Of a DNA stretch of 64,000 nt, positions 24,722 through 34,070 are shown one piece after another. The notes below the pieces were generated by a model. That model saw only the letters and a program-made list of their open reading frames with translations, was not told the origin of the DNA and did not search any database. A program made the position numbers and the translations under genes. Source of the stretch: Humitalea sp050632385 (GTDB taxonomy: Bacteria; Pseudomonadota; Alphaproteobacteria; Acetobacterales; Acetobacteraceae); assembly GCF_050632385.1 (NCBI RefSeq), contig NZ_CP192599.1:5022001-5086000 (forward strand). Reading direction: 5' to 3'. Position 1 is the first letter of the stretch. Every line of letters begins with the position of its first letter.

Positions 24722-25459
24722 TTGCCCAAAACCCAGCCCGTCCCGGATCGGCCTTCCATCGACCAGCCTGCCCTGCTTGCCGCCCTGCGCGCGCGGGTCA
24801 TCCGGCTGGAGGGCGCCGGGCGTGCCGCCCATGACACCGCCGCCATTCCCGTCTGCGACGGCCTCGGGCTGCCGGGCGGCGGTCTCGCCCGCGCGACCTT
24901 GCACGAGATCCTGGCCGCCGAACCCGGCTGTGGCGCCGCTTTCGCGGCCGTCCTGCTGGCCCGCAGCGGGGGCACCGTCCTCTGGATCGGGGCCGGCACG
25001 GATGCGCTGACCGCCTGGCCTCCGGGCCTCGCCCGTTTCGGCCTGCTGCCCGCCAAGCTGATTCTGCTGCGTGCCGAACGCTGGTCCGACGCACTCTGGG
25101 CGATGGAGGAGGCGCTGGGCTGCCCCGCCGTCGCCGGCGCCCTGCTGGCACCGGACTGGCACGCCGATCCGGCCGCGGCCGCACTCGACCTGACCGCCAG
25201 CCGCCGGCTGCAACTCGCGGCGGAGGCGGGCGGCGGCATCGGGCTGCTGCTGCGGCCTGACATGGCCAACCCGCCGCCCAGCGCCGCGGCCAGCCGGTGG
25301 CGCATTTCCGCGCTGAATGCCGCCGGGGCCGGGCACGGGATGGGTGACCCGTGCTGGCAGTTGGAGCTGCTGCGCCTGCGCGGCGGCAGGCCCGGTGGTC
25401 CCTGGGCGGTGACCTGGCGTGCCGCGGCCGGGCGGATGGAGCGGGATGCAGCGGCATGA
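24722..25459 (+). CDS. imuA: ImuA, RecA-like mutasome accessory protein
   Basis: A 245-residue protein with the short RecA/SulA-like domain of ImuA: LARATLHEILAAEPGCGAAF, then TVLWIGAG and LAPDWHADP strands. It works with ImuB and DnaE2 in SOS-induced translesion synthesis. An in-frame TAG at 24710 forces the start to lie after it; the first usable codon is TTG 24722. A Walker A loop is degenerate, as is common in ImuA. Its stop overlaps the imuB ATG (ATGA). A LexA box lies upstream. Confidence 0.88.
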   Translation: MPKTQPVPDRPSIDQPALLAALRARVIRLEGAGRAAHDTAAIPVCDGLGLPGGGLARATLHEILAAEPGCGAAFAAVLLARSGGTVLWIGAGTDALTAWPPGLARFGLLPAKLILLRAERWSDALWAMEEALGCPAVAGALLAPDWHADPAAAALDLTASRRLQLAAEAGGGIGLLLRPDMANPPPSAAASRWRISALNAAGAGHGMGDPCWQLELLRLRGGRPGGPWAVTWRAAAGRMERDAAA

Positions 25460-26973
25460 TCCCCGACGCCCGCCGCTTCCTGGCCCTGCACTTGCCAGAC
25501 CTCGCCACGGACCGCCTCCGGCGTGCGGAGCCTGATCTGCCGCCTGGCCTGCCTCTCGCCACCTGGGCCAGCGAGGGACCGCGGCGGGCGCTGGCGGCGG
25601 TGGACCATGCCGCGGCGGGTCTCGGCCTGCGGGCTGGCCAGGCGCTGGCCGATGCTCAGGCCATCGTGCCGGCACTCATTCTCCGTCCCGCCGATCCGGC
25701 CGGCGATGCGCGCATGCTGGAAAGCCTGGCGCTATGGGCGCGGCGCTACACCCCGCTCGCCGCGGCCGACCAGCCGGATGGGTTGCTGCTCGACATGACC
25801 GGCTGCGCCCATCTGCTGGGTGGCGAGGCGCCCCTGCTGCACGACGCGCTGGCACGGCTGCGGCGCGCGGGGTTCGCCGTGCGTGGCGCGGTGGCCGGCG
25901 CCGCGGCCACCGCCGGCGCCCTGGCCCGGGGCACATGCGACGGCCCGATCGTGGCAAGCGGGGCCGAGGCGTCGCGGGTCGGGCCGCTGCCGCTCGGCCT
26001 CGCGCTGCGGCTGGAACCGGGCTTGCTGCTGCGGCTTATGCGTTTCGGCCTGCGCAGCGTCGGGGATCTGCTGGCATTGCCACGCGCGCCCCTTGCACGG
26101 CGCTTCGGGGCCGATCTGCTGCACCGGCTCGACGCCGTCACGGGGCAGCGGCGCGAGGCCATCCGCCCTGTCCAGGCACCGCCCGGCCTCGTCGTGGCGC
26201 GGGATTTCGTGGAGCCGATCGTCACCCGCCCCGGCATCGACGCGGTGCTCGACCGGCTGCTGGAAGCCTTGTGCATCAAGCTGCGCGAAGCAGGGCGCGG
26301 GGCGCGGCAGGTGGTGCTGCTGGCCTGGCGGGTGGATGGCATGGTGCAGGAACTGGCGATCGGCACCGGCCAGCCGACGCGCGCGCCGGCGCATCTGCGC
26401 CACCTGTTCCGCGATCGGCTGGAGCGGCTGGAACCCGGCCTTGGCTTCGAACGCATGGCGCTGGAGGCCCGCGCCACCGATCCCATGGCGACCGGCCTGC
26501 AGGCCGCGCTCGCCATCGGCGGCCGGCGCGATGACGGCGCGGCGCAGGTCCTGGCACAGTTGCTCGACCGGCTGCGCCAGCGCGTGCGGGTGCAGCGCGT
26601 GGCCCCCCTGGCCAGCCATTGGCCGGAGCATATGGTCGCCCCGCTGGACCCGCATGATGCCATGCCCGCCATGCCCGCGGGCTGGGCCGCTTCGGCCGCG
26701 CCGGTGCTGCTGCTGCGCCGGCCGCAGCCTATCGAGGTTGTGGCGCCCTTGCCGGATGGCCCGCCCGCGCTGCTGCGCTGGCGCGGCACCGCGCAGCGCG
26801 TGCTGCGCGCCGAGGGGCCGCGGCGGCTGGAACCCGCGTGGTGGCGTGGCCCCAGGCTGCCGCCGTCCCGCGACTATCACCAGGTGGAACTGGCCTCCGG
26901 CGCCCGGCTATGGGTCTATCGCGCCGGGTCGCCCGGGGCGGCCTGCTGGCTGTTGCACGGGCATCTGCCGTGA
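25456..26973 (+). CDS. imuB: ImuB, Y-family polymerase-like mutasome protein
   Basis: A 505-residue protein from the ATG at 25456 (MIPDARRFLALHLPDLATD). Y-family palm, finger and little-finger regions are recognisable (ALAAVDHAAAGLGLRAGQAL, LLLDMTGCAHLLGGE, GAVAGAAATAGALARG), but the catalytic acidic triad of active Y polymerases is not intact, as is typical of ImuB, which acts as a beta-clamp-binding hub for DnaE2. Its stop TGA overlaps the GTG of dnaE2. The operon order is the classic imuA-imuB-dnaE2. Confidence 0.93.
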   Translation: MIPDARRFLALHLPDLATDRLRRAEPDLPPGLPLATWASEGPRRALAAVDHAAAGLGLRAGQALADAQAIVPALILRPADPAGDARMLESLALWARRYTPLAAADQPDGLLLDMTGCAHLLGGEAPLLHDALARLRRAGFAVRGAVAGAAATAGALARGTCDGPIVASGAEASRVGPLPLGLALRLEPGLLLRLMRFGLRSVGDLLALPRAPLARRFGADLLHRLDAVTGQRREAIRPVQAPPGLVVARDFVEPIVTRPGIDAVLDRLLEALCIKLREAGRGARQVVLLAWRVDGMVQELAIGTGQPTRAPAHLRHLFRDRLERLEPGLGFERMALEARATDPMATGLQAALAIGGRRDDGAAQVLAQLLDRLRQRVRVQRVAPLASHWPEHMVAPLDPHDAMPAMPAGWAASAAPVLLLRRPQPIEVVAPLPDGPPALLRWRGTAQRVLRAEGPRRLEPAWWRGPRLPPSRDYHQVELASGARLWVYRAGSPGAACWLLHGHLP

Positions 26974-29900
26974 CCGGCTATGCGGAGTTGGCGGCACGCT
27001 CGAACTTCTCCTTCCTCGATGGCGCCTCGCACCCGCATGAACTGGTGGAAACGGCGCGGGCGCTGGGCCTGGCCGGGATCGGGATCTGCGATACCAATTC
27101 CCTGGCGGGCGTGGTGCGCGGCCATGTCGCGGCGCAACAGGCGGGGCTGCCGTTCCGGGTCGGTTGCCGGCTGGTGCTGGACGATGGCAGCGCCTGGCTG
27201 GCCTGGCCCACCGACCGCGCCAACTATGGACGACTGACCGCGCTGCTGTCGCAGGCCCGGATGGCGGCGCCGAAGGGCGAATGCCGGATCGGCCGGGCGG
27301 CGATGCACGCCGCCGCCACCGGCTGGGTGCTGGCCGCCATCCCGCCCGGCGATCCGGACGATGGCTTTGCGGAACGGTTGCGCGCCGATGCCAGGGCGTT
27401 GCGGGGACGGCTGGCCTTGCCGCTGCTGCTGGTGGCGTCCTGCACCCATCGTGGCGATGACCAGATGCGGCTCGACCGGCTGGCCACCATCGGCCCGGGG
27501 CTGCTCGCCATCGGGGATATTCGCTACCACCACGCCGCGCGCCGGCGGCTTGCCGATGTGCTGAGCGCGATCCGGCTCGGCCGCACCGTCGATGCGCTGG
27601 GCCATGACGCGGAGCCAAATGCCGAGCGGCACCTGAAGCCGCCGGCCGAGATGGCGCGCCTGTTCGCCCGCCATCCGGAGGCGCTGACCAATACGCTGCG
27701 CGTGCTGGCGGCGACCGGCGGCTTCTCGCTCGGCCAGTTGCGCTACGAATATCCGGACGAAATCCTGGAGGAAGGCCGCACCGCGCAGCAGACGCTGGAG
27801 GCGCGAGTCACCGCGGCGTTGGAAACACGCTGGCCGGACGGCGCTTCGGCGGCGGTGCGCGAGGGCATCGCGCATGAACTGCGGCTGATCGGGCAGCTCG
27901 GCTACGCGCCCTATTTCCTGACGGTGCACGAGATCGTCCGCTTCGCCCGCGCGCAGCAGCCGCCGATCCTGTGCCAGGGCCGCGGCTCGGCGGCCAATTC
28001 CGCGGTGTGCTTCGTGCTCGGCATCACCGCCGTCGATCCGTCCCAGCACAACCTGCTGTTCGAGCGCTTCATCTCCGCCAGCCGCGGCGAACCGCCCGAC
28101 ATCGACATCGATTTCGAGCATGAGCGGCGGGAGGAGGTGATCCAGCACCTCTACCAGCGCTATGGCCGCGACCGTGCGGCGATCTGCGCCACCATCATCC
28201 GTTTCCGCGCGCGCAGCGCGATCCGCGAGGTGGGCCGCGCCATGGGCCTCACCACCGACGTCACCGCCCGCCTCGCCAAGGCCAGTTGGGGGCCGGGGCG
28301 CGAGAGGGAACTTTCCGAACTCGCGGCGGAGGAGGGGTTGGACACCGGCGACCCGCGCCTCGCGATGGCCGTGGAGCTGGCGGAGGAGTTGCAGGATTTC
28401 CCGCGCCATGCGGCGACCCATGTGGGCGGCTTCGTGATCACCCGCGGGCCTTTGGTCGAACTGGCGGTGGTCGCCAATGCCGCGATGGAGGACCGCACCG
28501 TCCTCGAATGGGACAAGGACGATATCGAGGCGCTGGGCATCCTCAAGGTGGATGTGCTGGGGCTCGGCATGCTGTCCTGCCTGCGTCGCGGCTTCGACCT
28601 GCTGCGCCAGCACGCGCGTGTCGATCTCGATCTGGCCAGCCTCCCGAAGGAATGCCCGGAAACCTACGCGATGCTGCGCCGGGCGGATTCGGTCGGCGTG
28701 TTCCAGGTGGAAAGCCGGGCGCAGATGAACATGCTGCCGCGGCTGCGGCCGGATAAGTTCTACGACCTGGTGATCGAGGTCGCCATCGTCCGCCCCGGCC
28801 CGATCGCCGGCGACATGGTGCATCCGTATCTGCGGCGGAAATCGGGTGCGGACAAGGTGGTCTATCCATCGCCGTCATCGGACTACGGGCCGCCGAACGA
28901 GCTGGAGCAGGTGCTTGGCAAGACGCTGGGCGTGCCGCTGTTCCAGGAGCAGGTGATGCGCATCGCCATCGTCGCCGCGGGCTTCACCCCGGATGAGGCG
29001 GACAAGCTGCGCCGCGCCATGGCGACCTTCAAGGCGCGTGGCCAGGTCGAGCAATACCGCGACAAGCTGGTCTCCGGCATGGTCCGGCGCGGCTATGTGC
29101 GCGACTTCGCCGAGCGTGTCTTCACCCAGATCGAAGGCTTCGGCAGCTATGGCTTCCCGGAAAGCCACGCGGCCAGTTTCGCGCATCTGGTCTATGCCTC
29201 CTCCTGGGTGAAGTGGCACCACCCCGCGGCCTTTGCCTGCGCGCTGCTCAACAGCCAGCCGATGGGTTTTTACGCGCCGGCGCAGATCGTGCGCGACGCG
29301 CGGGAGCATGGTGTGGCGATCCGCGCCATCGACGTGAACGCCAGCGCCTGGGACTGCACGCTGGAGCCGCAACCGGACAGTGCCAATGGGCTGGCGCTGC
29401 GGCTTGGGCTGCGGCTGGTGACCGGGCTGGCGGCGGAGGATGGCGCGCGCATCGCCGCGGCGCGCGAGGCCCGCAACGGGGCGCCCTTCACCTCCGTCGA
29501 GGAACTCGCCTGGCGCGCCGGGGCGGGATCGCAGGCGCTCGATGCACTGGCCGCGGCCGATGCCTTCGCCGGGCTCGGCGCCGGGCGGCGCCATGCGGCG
29601 TGGGAGGCGCGCGGCATCCCCGGCGGGCCGCGCGATCTGCCATTGTTTGCCGCGGCCACCGATCCCCTGGCCGACGAAACCGCGCTGGTGCCGGAACCGC
29701 AGGTGGCCCTGCTGCCACCCACCGAAGGCGAGACGGTGGTGGAGGATTACCGCGCCACCGGCCTGACGCTGCGGCGGCATCCGCTTGCCCTGCTGCGCCC
29801 GCAACTCACCGCGCGGCGCTGCGCCGATACGCGCGGCTTGCGGCAGGCGCGCCAGGGCTCGACCATCCGCCTGCCGGGGCTGGTGCTGATGCGCCAGCGG

Positions 29901-30260
29901 CCAAGCTCGGCCAAGGGGGTGGTGTTCCTGACGGTGGAGGACGAGCATGGTGTCGGCAATCTGGTCGTCTATCCGGATATCGCGGCGCGCTGCCGCGCCG
30001 CGTTGGTCGCCGGACGGCTGCTGCTGGCGGAAGGTCGCGTGGAACGCGTGGCCGAACACACCGAGGTGCCGATCACGCATCTGATCATCCGCGCCCTCAC
30101 CGACTGGTCGGACCTGCTGGACGGCCTGCTGCTGCCTGAGGCGGAAAGCGATACGGCCTGGGCGGAACGCAATCTCGGCCGGGCCGACGAGGTGGCGCAT
30201 GCGAACCAGGCGGTTCGCAAGCCGAAAGCTGGGCTGCCGGGAAGCCGGGACTTTCGGTAG
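26970..30260 (+). CDS. dnaE2: Error-prone DNA polymerase III alpha subunit DnaE2 (ImuC)
   Basis: A 1096-residue C-family polymerase for damage-induced mutagenesis. The N-terminal PHP domain starts YAELAARSNFSFLDGASHP. The palm holds GRGSAANSAVCFVLGI and the catalytic aspartates in PDIDIDF (Asp377/379/381). An OB-fold (STIRLPGLVLMRQRPSS) lies near the C-terminus. The PHP metal residues are partly lost, as in DnaE2. The start GTG 26970 overlaps the imuB stop by 4 bp; the open frame reaches further upstream inside imuB but is not used. Length agrees with DnaE2 rather than replicative DnaE1. Confidence 0.95.
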   Translation: MTGYAELAARSNFSFLDGASHPHELVETARALGLAGIGICDTNSLAGVVRGHVAAQQAGLPFRVGCRLVLDDGSAWLAWPTDRANYGRLTALLSQARMAAPKGECRIGRAAMHAAATGWVLAAIPPGDPDDGFAERLRADARALRGRLALPLLLVASCTHRGDDQMRLDRLATIGPGLLAIGDIRYHHAARRRLADVLSAIRLGRTVDALGHDAEPNAERHLKPPAEMARLFARHPEALTNTLRVLAATGGFSLGQLRYEYPDEILEEGRTAQQTLEARVTAALETRWPDGASAAVREGIAHELRLIGQLGYAPYFLTVHEIVRFARAQQPPILCQGRGSAANSAVCFVLGITAVDPSQHNLLFERFISASRGEPPDIDIDFEHERREEVIQHLYQRYGRDRAAICATIIRFRARSAIREVGRAMGLTTDVTARLAKASWGPGRERELSELAAEEGLDTGDPRLAMAVELAEELQDFPRHAATHVGGFVITRGPLVELAVVANAAMEDRTVLEWDKDDIEALGILKVDVLGLGMLSCLRRGFDLLRQHARVDLDLASLPKECPETYAMLRRADSVGVFQVESRAQMNMLPRLRPDKFYDLVIEVAIVRPGPIAGDMVHPYLRRKSGADKVVYPSPSSDYGPPNELEQVLGKTLGVPLFQEQVMRIAIVAAGFTPDEADKLRRAMATFKARGQVEQYRDKLVSGMVRRGYVRDFAERVFTQIEGFGSYGFPESHAASFAHLVYASSWVKWHHPAAFACALLNSQPMGFYAPAQIVRDAREHGVAIRAIDVNASAWDCTLEPQPDSANGLALRLGLRLVTGLAAEDGARIAAAREARNGAPFTSVEELAWRAGAGSQALDALAAADAFAGLGAGRRHAAWEARGIPGGPRDLPLFAAATDPLADETALVPEPQVALLPPTEGETVVEDYRATGLTLRRHPLALLRPQLTARRCADTRGLRQARQGSTIRLPGLVLMRQRPSSAKGVVFLTVEDEHGVGNLVVYPDIAARCRAALVAGRLLLAEGRVERVAEHTEVPITHLIIRALTDWSDLLDGLLLPEAESDTAWAERNLGRADEVAHANQAVRKPKAGLPGSRDFR

Positions 30261-30316
30261 CGAGGGTATCCTGGGCAGCGCCAACCCCATTCGACGCGCC
30301 GCCTGGACCTGCGGCC

Positions 30317-31126
30317 CTACAGGCGGGCGAAGTAGAGGCGCAGCGGCGTCTCGCCCAGGATACGGCGCCGCACTGCGGCATCCGGCACCCATTCCGCCAG
30401 CGCCTCCACGGTGTCCTGATAACGGATGCGGTCCTCGAAACCGGCGAAGGGCCAGTCGCTGCCCCAGAGCAGCCGTTCCCCGCCGCCGACCCGCACCAGT
30501 TGCGACGCCAGGTCGGGCAGCAGGGCCTGGTCATGCTGACGATAGCCCGCCGACAGCTTCACCCAGGTGCGACCACGCTCCACCGCCGCCAGCACCGCCT
30601 GGAAACCGGGGCAGCGCGTGCCGAGGCCTGGCGTCGGATGGCCGAAATGATCCACCACCAGCCGCGCGCCGGTGGCCTCCACAGCCTGCAGCAAGGGCGC
30701 CAGGCGCTCGCCCTCGCAATTCACATGCACGTGCCAGCCAAGGTCGGCGATGCGGTGCAGCAACTTGCGATAGGTCGGGCCGCCCAGGTCGGGCAATGTC
30801 GGCACGCGGCGGAACTGGAAACGGATGCCGACGAAGCCGGCGGCGTCCAGCAATTCCAGTTCATGCAGGCTGATCTCCGGATCGACGATCGCCGTCGCGC
30901 GCAGCCGGCGGTGCTGCTTCAGCGCACGCAGGCTGTAGTCATTGTAGTCGCCATACAGGCTGGCCGCGGAGATGACCCCGAAGGATACGCCATGCGCGTC
31001 CAGTGTCTCGATCAGTGTCTCCGTCGCGGCATCCTCGGTCGGGCGATGCCAGGCCGTGGCGCTGAGCGGAAGCGCTTGCGTGTAGACGTGGAAATGGGAA
31101 TCGACGAGCGGTGCTTCCGCGGTCAT
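30317..31126 (-). CDS. Amidohydrolase-family hydrolase (LigI/PDC-lactonase-like)
   Basis: A 269-residue TIM-barrel enzyme. VDSHFHVYTQ near the N-terminus gives the HxH metal motif, VDHFGHPT the later His, and LLWGSDWPF the terminal Asp of amidohydrolase_2 enzymes (2-pyrone-4,6-dicarboxylate lactonase and relatives). It may open a lactone or cleave a C-C bond. The next minus-strand neighbours are a Bug receptor and a LysR regulator, so it belongs to the divergent catabolic cluster. A second member of this family lies at 34615. Confidence 0.85.
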   Translation of the reverse strand: MTAEAPLVDSHFHVYTQALPLSATAWHRPTEDAATETLIETLDAHGVSFGVISAASLYGDYNDYSLRALKQHRRLRATAIVDPEISLHELELLDAAGFVGIRFQFRRVPTLPDLGGPTYRKLLHRIADLGWHVHVNCEGERLAPLLQAVEATGARLVVDHFGHPTPGLGTRCPGFQAVLAAVERGRTWVKLSAGYRQHDQALLPDLASQLVRVGGGERLLWGSDWPFAGFEDRIRYQDTVEALAEWVPDAAVRRRILGETPLRLYFARL

Positions 31127-31140
31127 GCGCCCGGCCCCCG

Positions 31141-32109
31141 CTACAGCCGCTCCATCCCGGATCGGTCGATGACGGAATTATAGGTCGCGATATCGTCGCG
31201 CAGCCGCGCCGCAAGATCCTCGGGCCCCAGCGCACCGACCTCCACGCCCAGTTCGCGAATGCGCGTCAGCGTCGTCGGCTGACGCAGCGTGGCCAGCACC
31301 TCCCGATGCAGCGTGTTCACGATGGATTGCGGCGTGCGCGCCGGCGCGAAAAGCGCGTTCCAGCCCAACAACTCGCAATTCGGCACGCCCACCTCGGCGA
31401 AGGTCGGGACATCCGGCAGCAACGCCGAACGCTGCCGACCGGAGGAGGCGAGGGGCCGCACCGCCCCGGCGGCGAACTGGCCGCTGAGCGCCGCATAGCC
31501 GTCGATCGTCACGTCCACATCGCCACGCTGCAACGCGGTGAACAATTCTGGTGTGCTGCGATAGGGCACCAGGGTGATCGGCAGATCCATTTGCAGACGG
31601 AGCATCTCCGCCAACAGGTATTGCGTGGTGCCGTTCGGATGCGTGCCCAAGGTGAGCGGCCGTGCGCGCGGCGCACGCAGGTCGGCGACGCTGCGGATCG
31701 CCGAGGTCGGGCTGGTCATCAGCACCAGGTCGAAATGGATGACCGAGATGATCGGCGTGAAATCCTCGATCGGGTCGTAGGGCAGGGACCGGAACAGCGC
31801 CTTGCTGATGGCGGCGGTGGAGGACAGGAAGATCAGCGTATGGCCATCCGGCGCGGATCGGGCGGCGGCCTGGGCCGCGACGATGCCGCCCGCGCTCGGC
31901 CGGTTCTCGACGACAAAGGGCGCGCCCAGTTTCTCCGTCAGGGACTGCGCGACAATCCGTGCGGAGATATCGGCCAGCCCGCCCGCACTGAGGCCCAGCA
32001 GGATCCGCACAGGGCGATTGGGATAGGGCTCGTCGGCCGCCGTCGTCAGCAGCGCGGTGGCACCGAGCAAGGCGCGCCGGGACAGCGGCAGCTTCGCGTG
32101 ACCGGTCAT
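31141..32109 (-). CDS. Tripartite tricarboxylate (Bug family) substrate-binding protein
   Basis: A 322-residue receptor. The ATG at 32109 (MTGHAKLPLSRRALLGAT) is preferred over one 15 nt upstream because GGGGGAA is well spaced before it. A Tat-like SRRALLGA signal precedes YPNRPVRILLGLSAGGLADI, the Bug entry motif, and GAPFVVENRPSAGGIVAAQ. It lies between the LysR gene and the LigI-like hydrolase on the same strand. No TctAB partners are found in the window. Confidence 0.92.
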   Translation of the reverse strand: MTGHAKLPLSRRALLGATALLTTAADEPYPNRPVRILLGLSAGGLADISARIVAQSLTEKLGAPFVVENRPSAGGIVAAQAAARSAPDGHTLIFLSSTAAISKALFRSLPYDPIEDFTPIISVIHFDLVLMTSPTSAIRSVADLRAPRARPLTLGTHPNGTTQYLLAEMLRLQMDLPITLVPYRSTPELFTALQRGDVDVTIDGYAALSGQFAAGAVRPLASSGRQRSALLPDVPTFAEVGVPNCELLGWNALFAPARTPQSIVNTLHREVLATLRQPTTLTRIRELGVEVGALGPEDLAARLRDDIATYNSVIDRSGMERL

Positions 32110-32217
32110 TTTCGTTTCCCCCATTTTTTGGCGACGCCAATCATTGGCCCGGAGGGTGGCACAACGGCCGCGTGGCGTAGCCCCCTTCTTTTTGGCTATA
32201 TTGATGCGCCTTGGTCA

Positions 32218-33129
32218 TCAGCCGGCCGCCGTGGCAGCACCTGCGAGCAGCCGCCGCAACCCGGTCAGCACGGCCCGGCGCAGCGCCTCGGCCTCGGCGG
32301 ACAAGGCTTCACCCTGGCGGCGCTGGATGCCGATGCGACGCATCAGCGGGGGGTCCACCAGGGGGATACAGCGCACGCCTTCCCGCCGCCCCACCACGGC
32401 CAGCTGCGGCACGATCGTCGGCGCCACGTCATCCGCCGCAAGCTGCACGGCCGTCGCGATGTGCTGCACCTCGTGCTGCCAGTTCAGCCCGACGCCGATG
32501 CGGGCCCGCACGCTGTCCAGCATGCGACGATTGCCCGACATGGTGCCGATGGCGATCAGGGGTGTGCCTTCCAGGGCGCTCCAGGGCAACGTCGTGCGTT
32601 CGGCCAGAGGGTGGGTCAGGGAGGTCACCAGGACCATGCGGTCCTCGCCGATCACCTCCTGCACCAGGCCAGGGGTTTCGTCGCCCAGGATATTCACGCC
32701 GAAATCGGCACTGCCGGCCGCGACAAGGCGGGTGATCTCGATGGCGGACAGGTCCAGTAGCCGCAGCCTGGCCTGCGGGCGCCGGCGCAGATAGGTCTTC
32801 AGCACCGCGGGCAACGCCGTGGTGGCGACGCTGGGCAGGCAGCAGAGCGTCGTGGTCGGCAGGCCGTAGAACATCTCCTCCCGCGCCTTCACGAAGGCCT
32901 GTTGGAGCCCCTCCAGATGCTCCCGCAACTCCGGCAGCAGGCGTATGCCGGCCTCGGTCAGGACCAGCCGCCGGCCGGTGCGGATGAAGAGGCGAAAGCC
33001 CAATTCGGCCTCCAGCCGTTGCAGCCGCCGCGACAGCGTGGGTTGGGAGATGCGCAACTGCCGGGCGGCCGCATGCACGCTGCCGCCCTCGACCACGGCG
33101 ATGAAGCCTGCGATCACCGAAACGTCCAA
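32218..33129 (-). CDS. LysR-family transcriptional regulator
   Basis: A 303-residue regulator with HTH VIAGFIAVVEGGSVHAAARQ...ISQPTLSRRLQRLEAELGFRLF. The start is uncertain: no ATG is near. TTG 33129, preceded by AGGGAGA at a 6-nt spacing, gives MDVSVIAGF, a normal LysR N-terminus. It is divergent from the enoyl-CoA hydratase operon with about 100 bp between, and upstream of the Bug and hydrolase genes, so it is well placed to regulate both arms. Confidence 0.85.
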   Translation of the reverse strand: MDVSVIAGFIAVVEGGSVHAAARQLRISQPTLSRRLQRLEAELGFRLFIRTGRRLVLTEAGIRLLPELREHLEGLQQAFVKAREEMFYGLPTTTLCCLPSVATTALPAVLKTYLRRRPQARLRLLDLSAIEITRLVAAGSADFGVNILGDETPGLVQEVIGEDRMVLVTSLTHPLAERTTLPWSALEGTPLIAIGTMSGNRRMLDSVRARIGVGLNWQHEVQHIATAVQLAADDVAPTIVPQLAVVGRREGVRCIPLVDPPLMRRIGIQRRQGEALSAEAEALRRAVLTGLRRLLAGAATAAG

Positions 33130-33230
33130 TACCGCTCTCCCTAATACGCTGGCTGCATCAATTTCATCCGATTTGGCGCGCGCGCCCAGCCCGTGATCGC
33201 GCCTATTCTCACGATCGGAGGACGCCAAAC

Positions 33231-34070
33231 GTGAACAACCCGAGTGATCCCACGGCCGCATTGCCGGGGCCCGAGCCCTTTCCCCCCTTTGAAACCCTGC
33301 TGACCCGCATCGAAGCCGGCAGCATCCTGGTCGTGACCATGAACCGGCCGGAGGTCGGCAACGCCCGCAACACGCGCATGGCGACCGAACTGCTGGAGGT
33401 CTGGACACGGCTGGCACAGGCACCCGGCGGCATTCGGTGCGCCGTGCTGACCGGTGCCGGCGACCGGCTGTTCAGCGGCGGCGGCGACCTGAAGGAACGG
33501 AAGGGGATGACCGACGCCGCCTGGCAGGCGCAGCACCATATTTTCGAGCAAGGCCGCGACCAATTGCTGGCCGCCCAGGTGCCGGTCATCGCCGCGGTGA
33601 ACGGCCATGCCTACGGCGGCGGCTGCGAGACGGCGCTGCTGTGCGACTTCATCTACGCCGTACGCGGTGCCCGCTTCGCCCTGCCCGAGGTCACGCGCGG
33701 GATCCTGCCGGGATCCGGCGGCACGCAGATGCTGCCGCGCGCGGTGGGCGAGCGCCGGGCCAAGGAGATTATCCTGAGTGGACGCCCCTTCAGCACCGAG
33801 GAAGCCCACGCCTGGGGCATGGTGAACCGCCTGTGCGAGCGGGAGGAACTGATGCCGGCCGTCCTGGAAAGCGCGGCCGCGATGGCGGCCAATGCGCCGC
33901 TCGCGGTGCGGGAGGCGAAGCGCAGCATCCAGAATGGCATGGAGGTCGCGTTGCACGACGGCCTGGCGTTCGAGGTCGAGGCCTATAACCGCCTGGTCGT
34001 GTCCGAGGACCGGCGCGAAGGCGTTCTGGCCTTCAACGAGAAGCGCGCGCCGCGCTGGCAGGGCCGATGA
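33231..34070 (+). CDS. Enoyl-CoA hydratase/isomerase family protein
   Basis: A 279-residue crotonase-fold enzyme. ILVVTMNRPEVGNARN begins the fold, FSGGGDLKERKGM gives the oxyanion-hole region and NGHAYGGGCETALLCDF the second oxyanion motif; LPEVTRGILPGSGGTQMLPR follows. It would hydrate or isomerise an acyl-CoA. The GTG at 33231 is preceded by CGGAGGAC. It is the first gene of an apparent five-gene operon (33231-38333), overlapping the next by ATGA. The acyl-CoA ligase downstream could make its substrate. Confidence 0.92.
   Translation: MNNPSDPTAALPGPEPFPPFETLLTRIEAGSILVVTMNRPEVGNARNTRMATELLEVWTRLAQAPGGIRCAVLTGAGDRLFSGGGDLKERKGMTDAAWQAQHHIFEQGRDQLLAAQVPVIAAVNGHAYGGGCETALLCDFIYAVRGARFALPEVTRGILPGSGGTQMLPRAVGERRAKEIILSGRPFSTEEAHAWGMVNRLCEREELMPAVLESAAAMAANAPLAVREAKRSIQNGMEVALHDGLAFEVEAYNRLVVSEDRREGVLAFNEKRAPRWQGR

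Noticed and set aside
33175..33186. GGCGCGCGCGCC palindrome in the LysR/enoyl-CoA hydratase spacer
   Set aside because: Alternating CG runs are expected by chance at this GC content and the site does not look like a LysR box.
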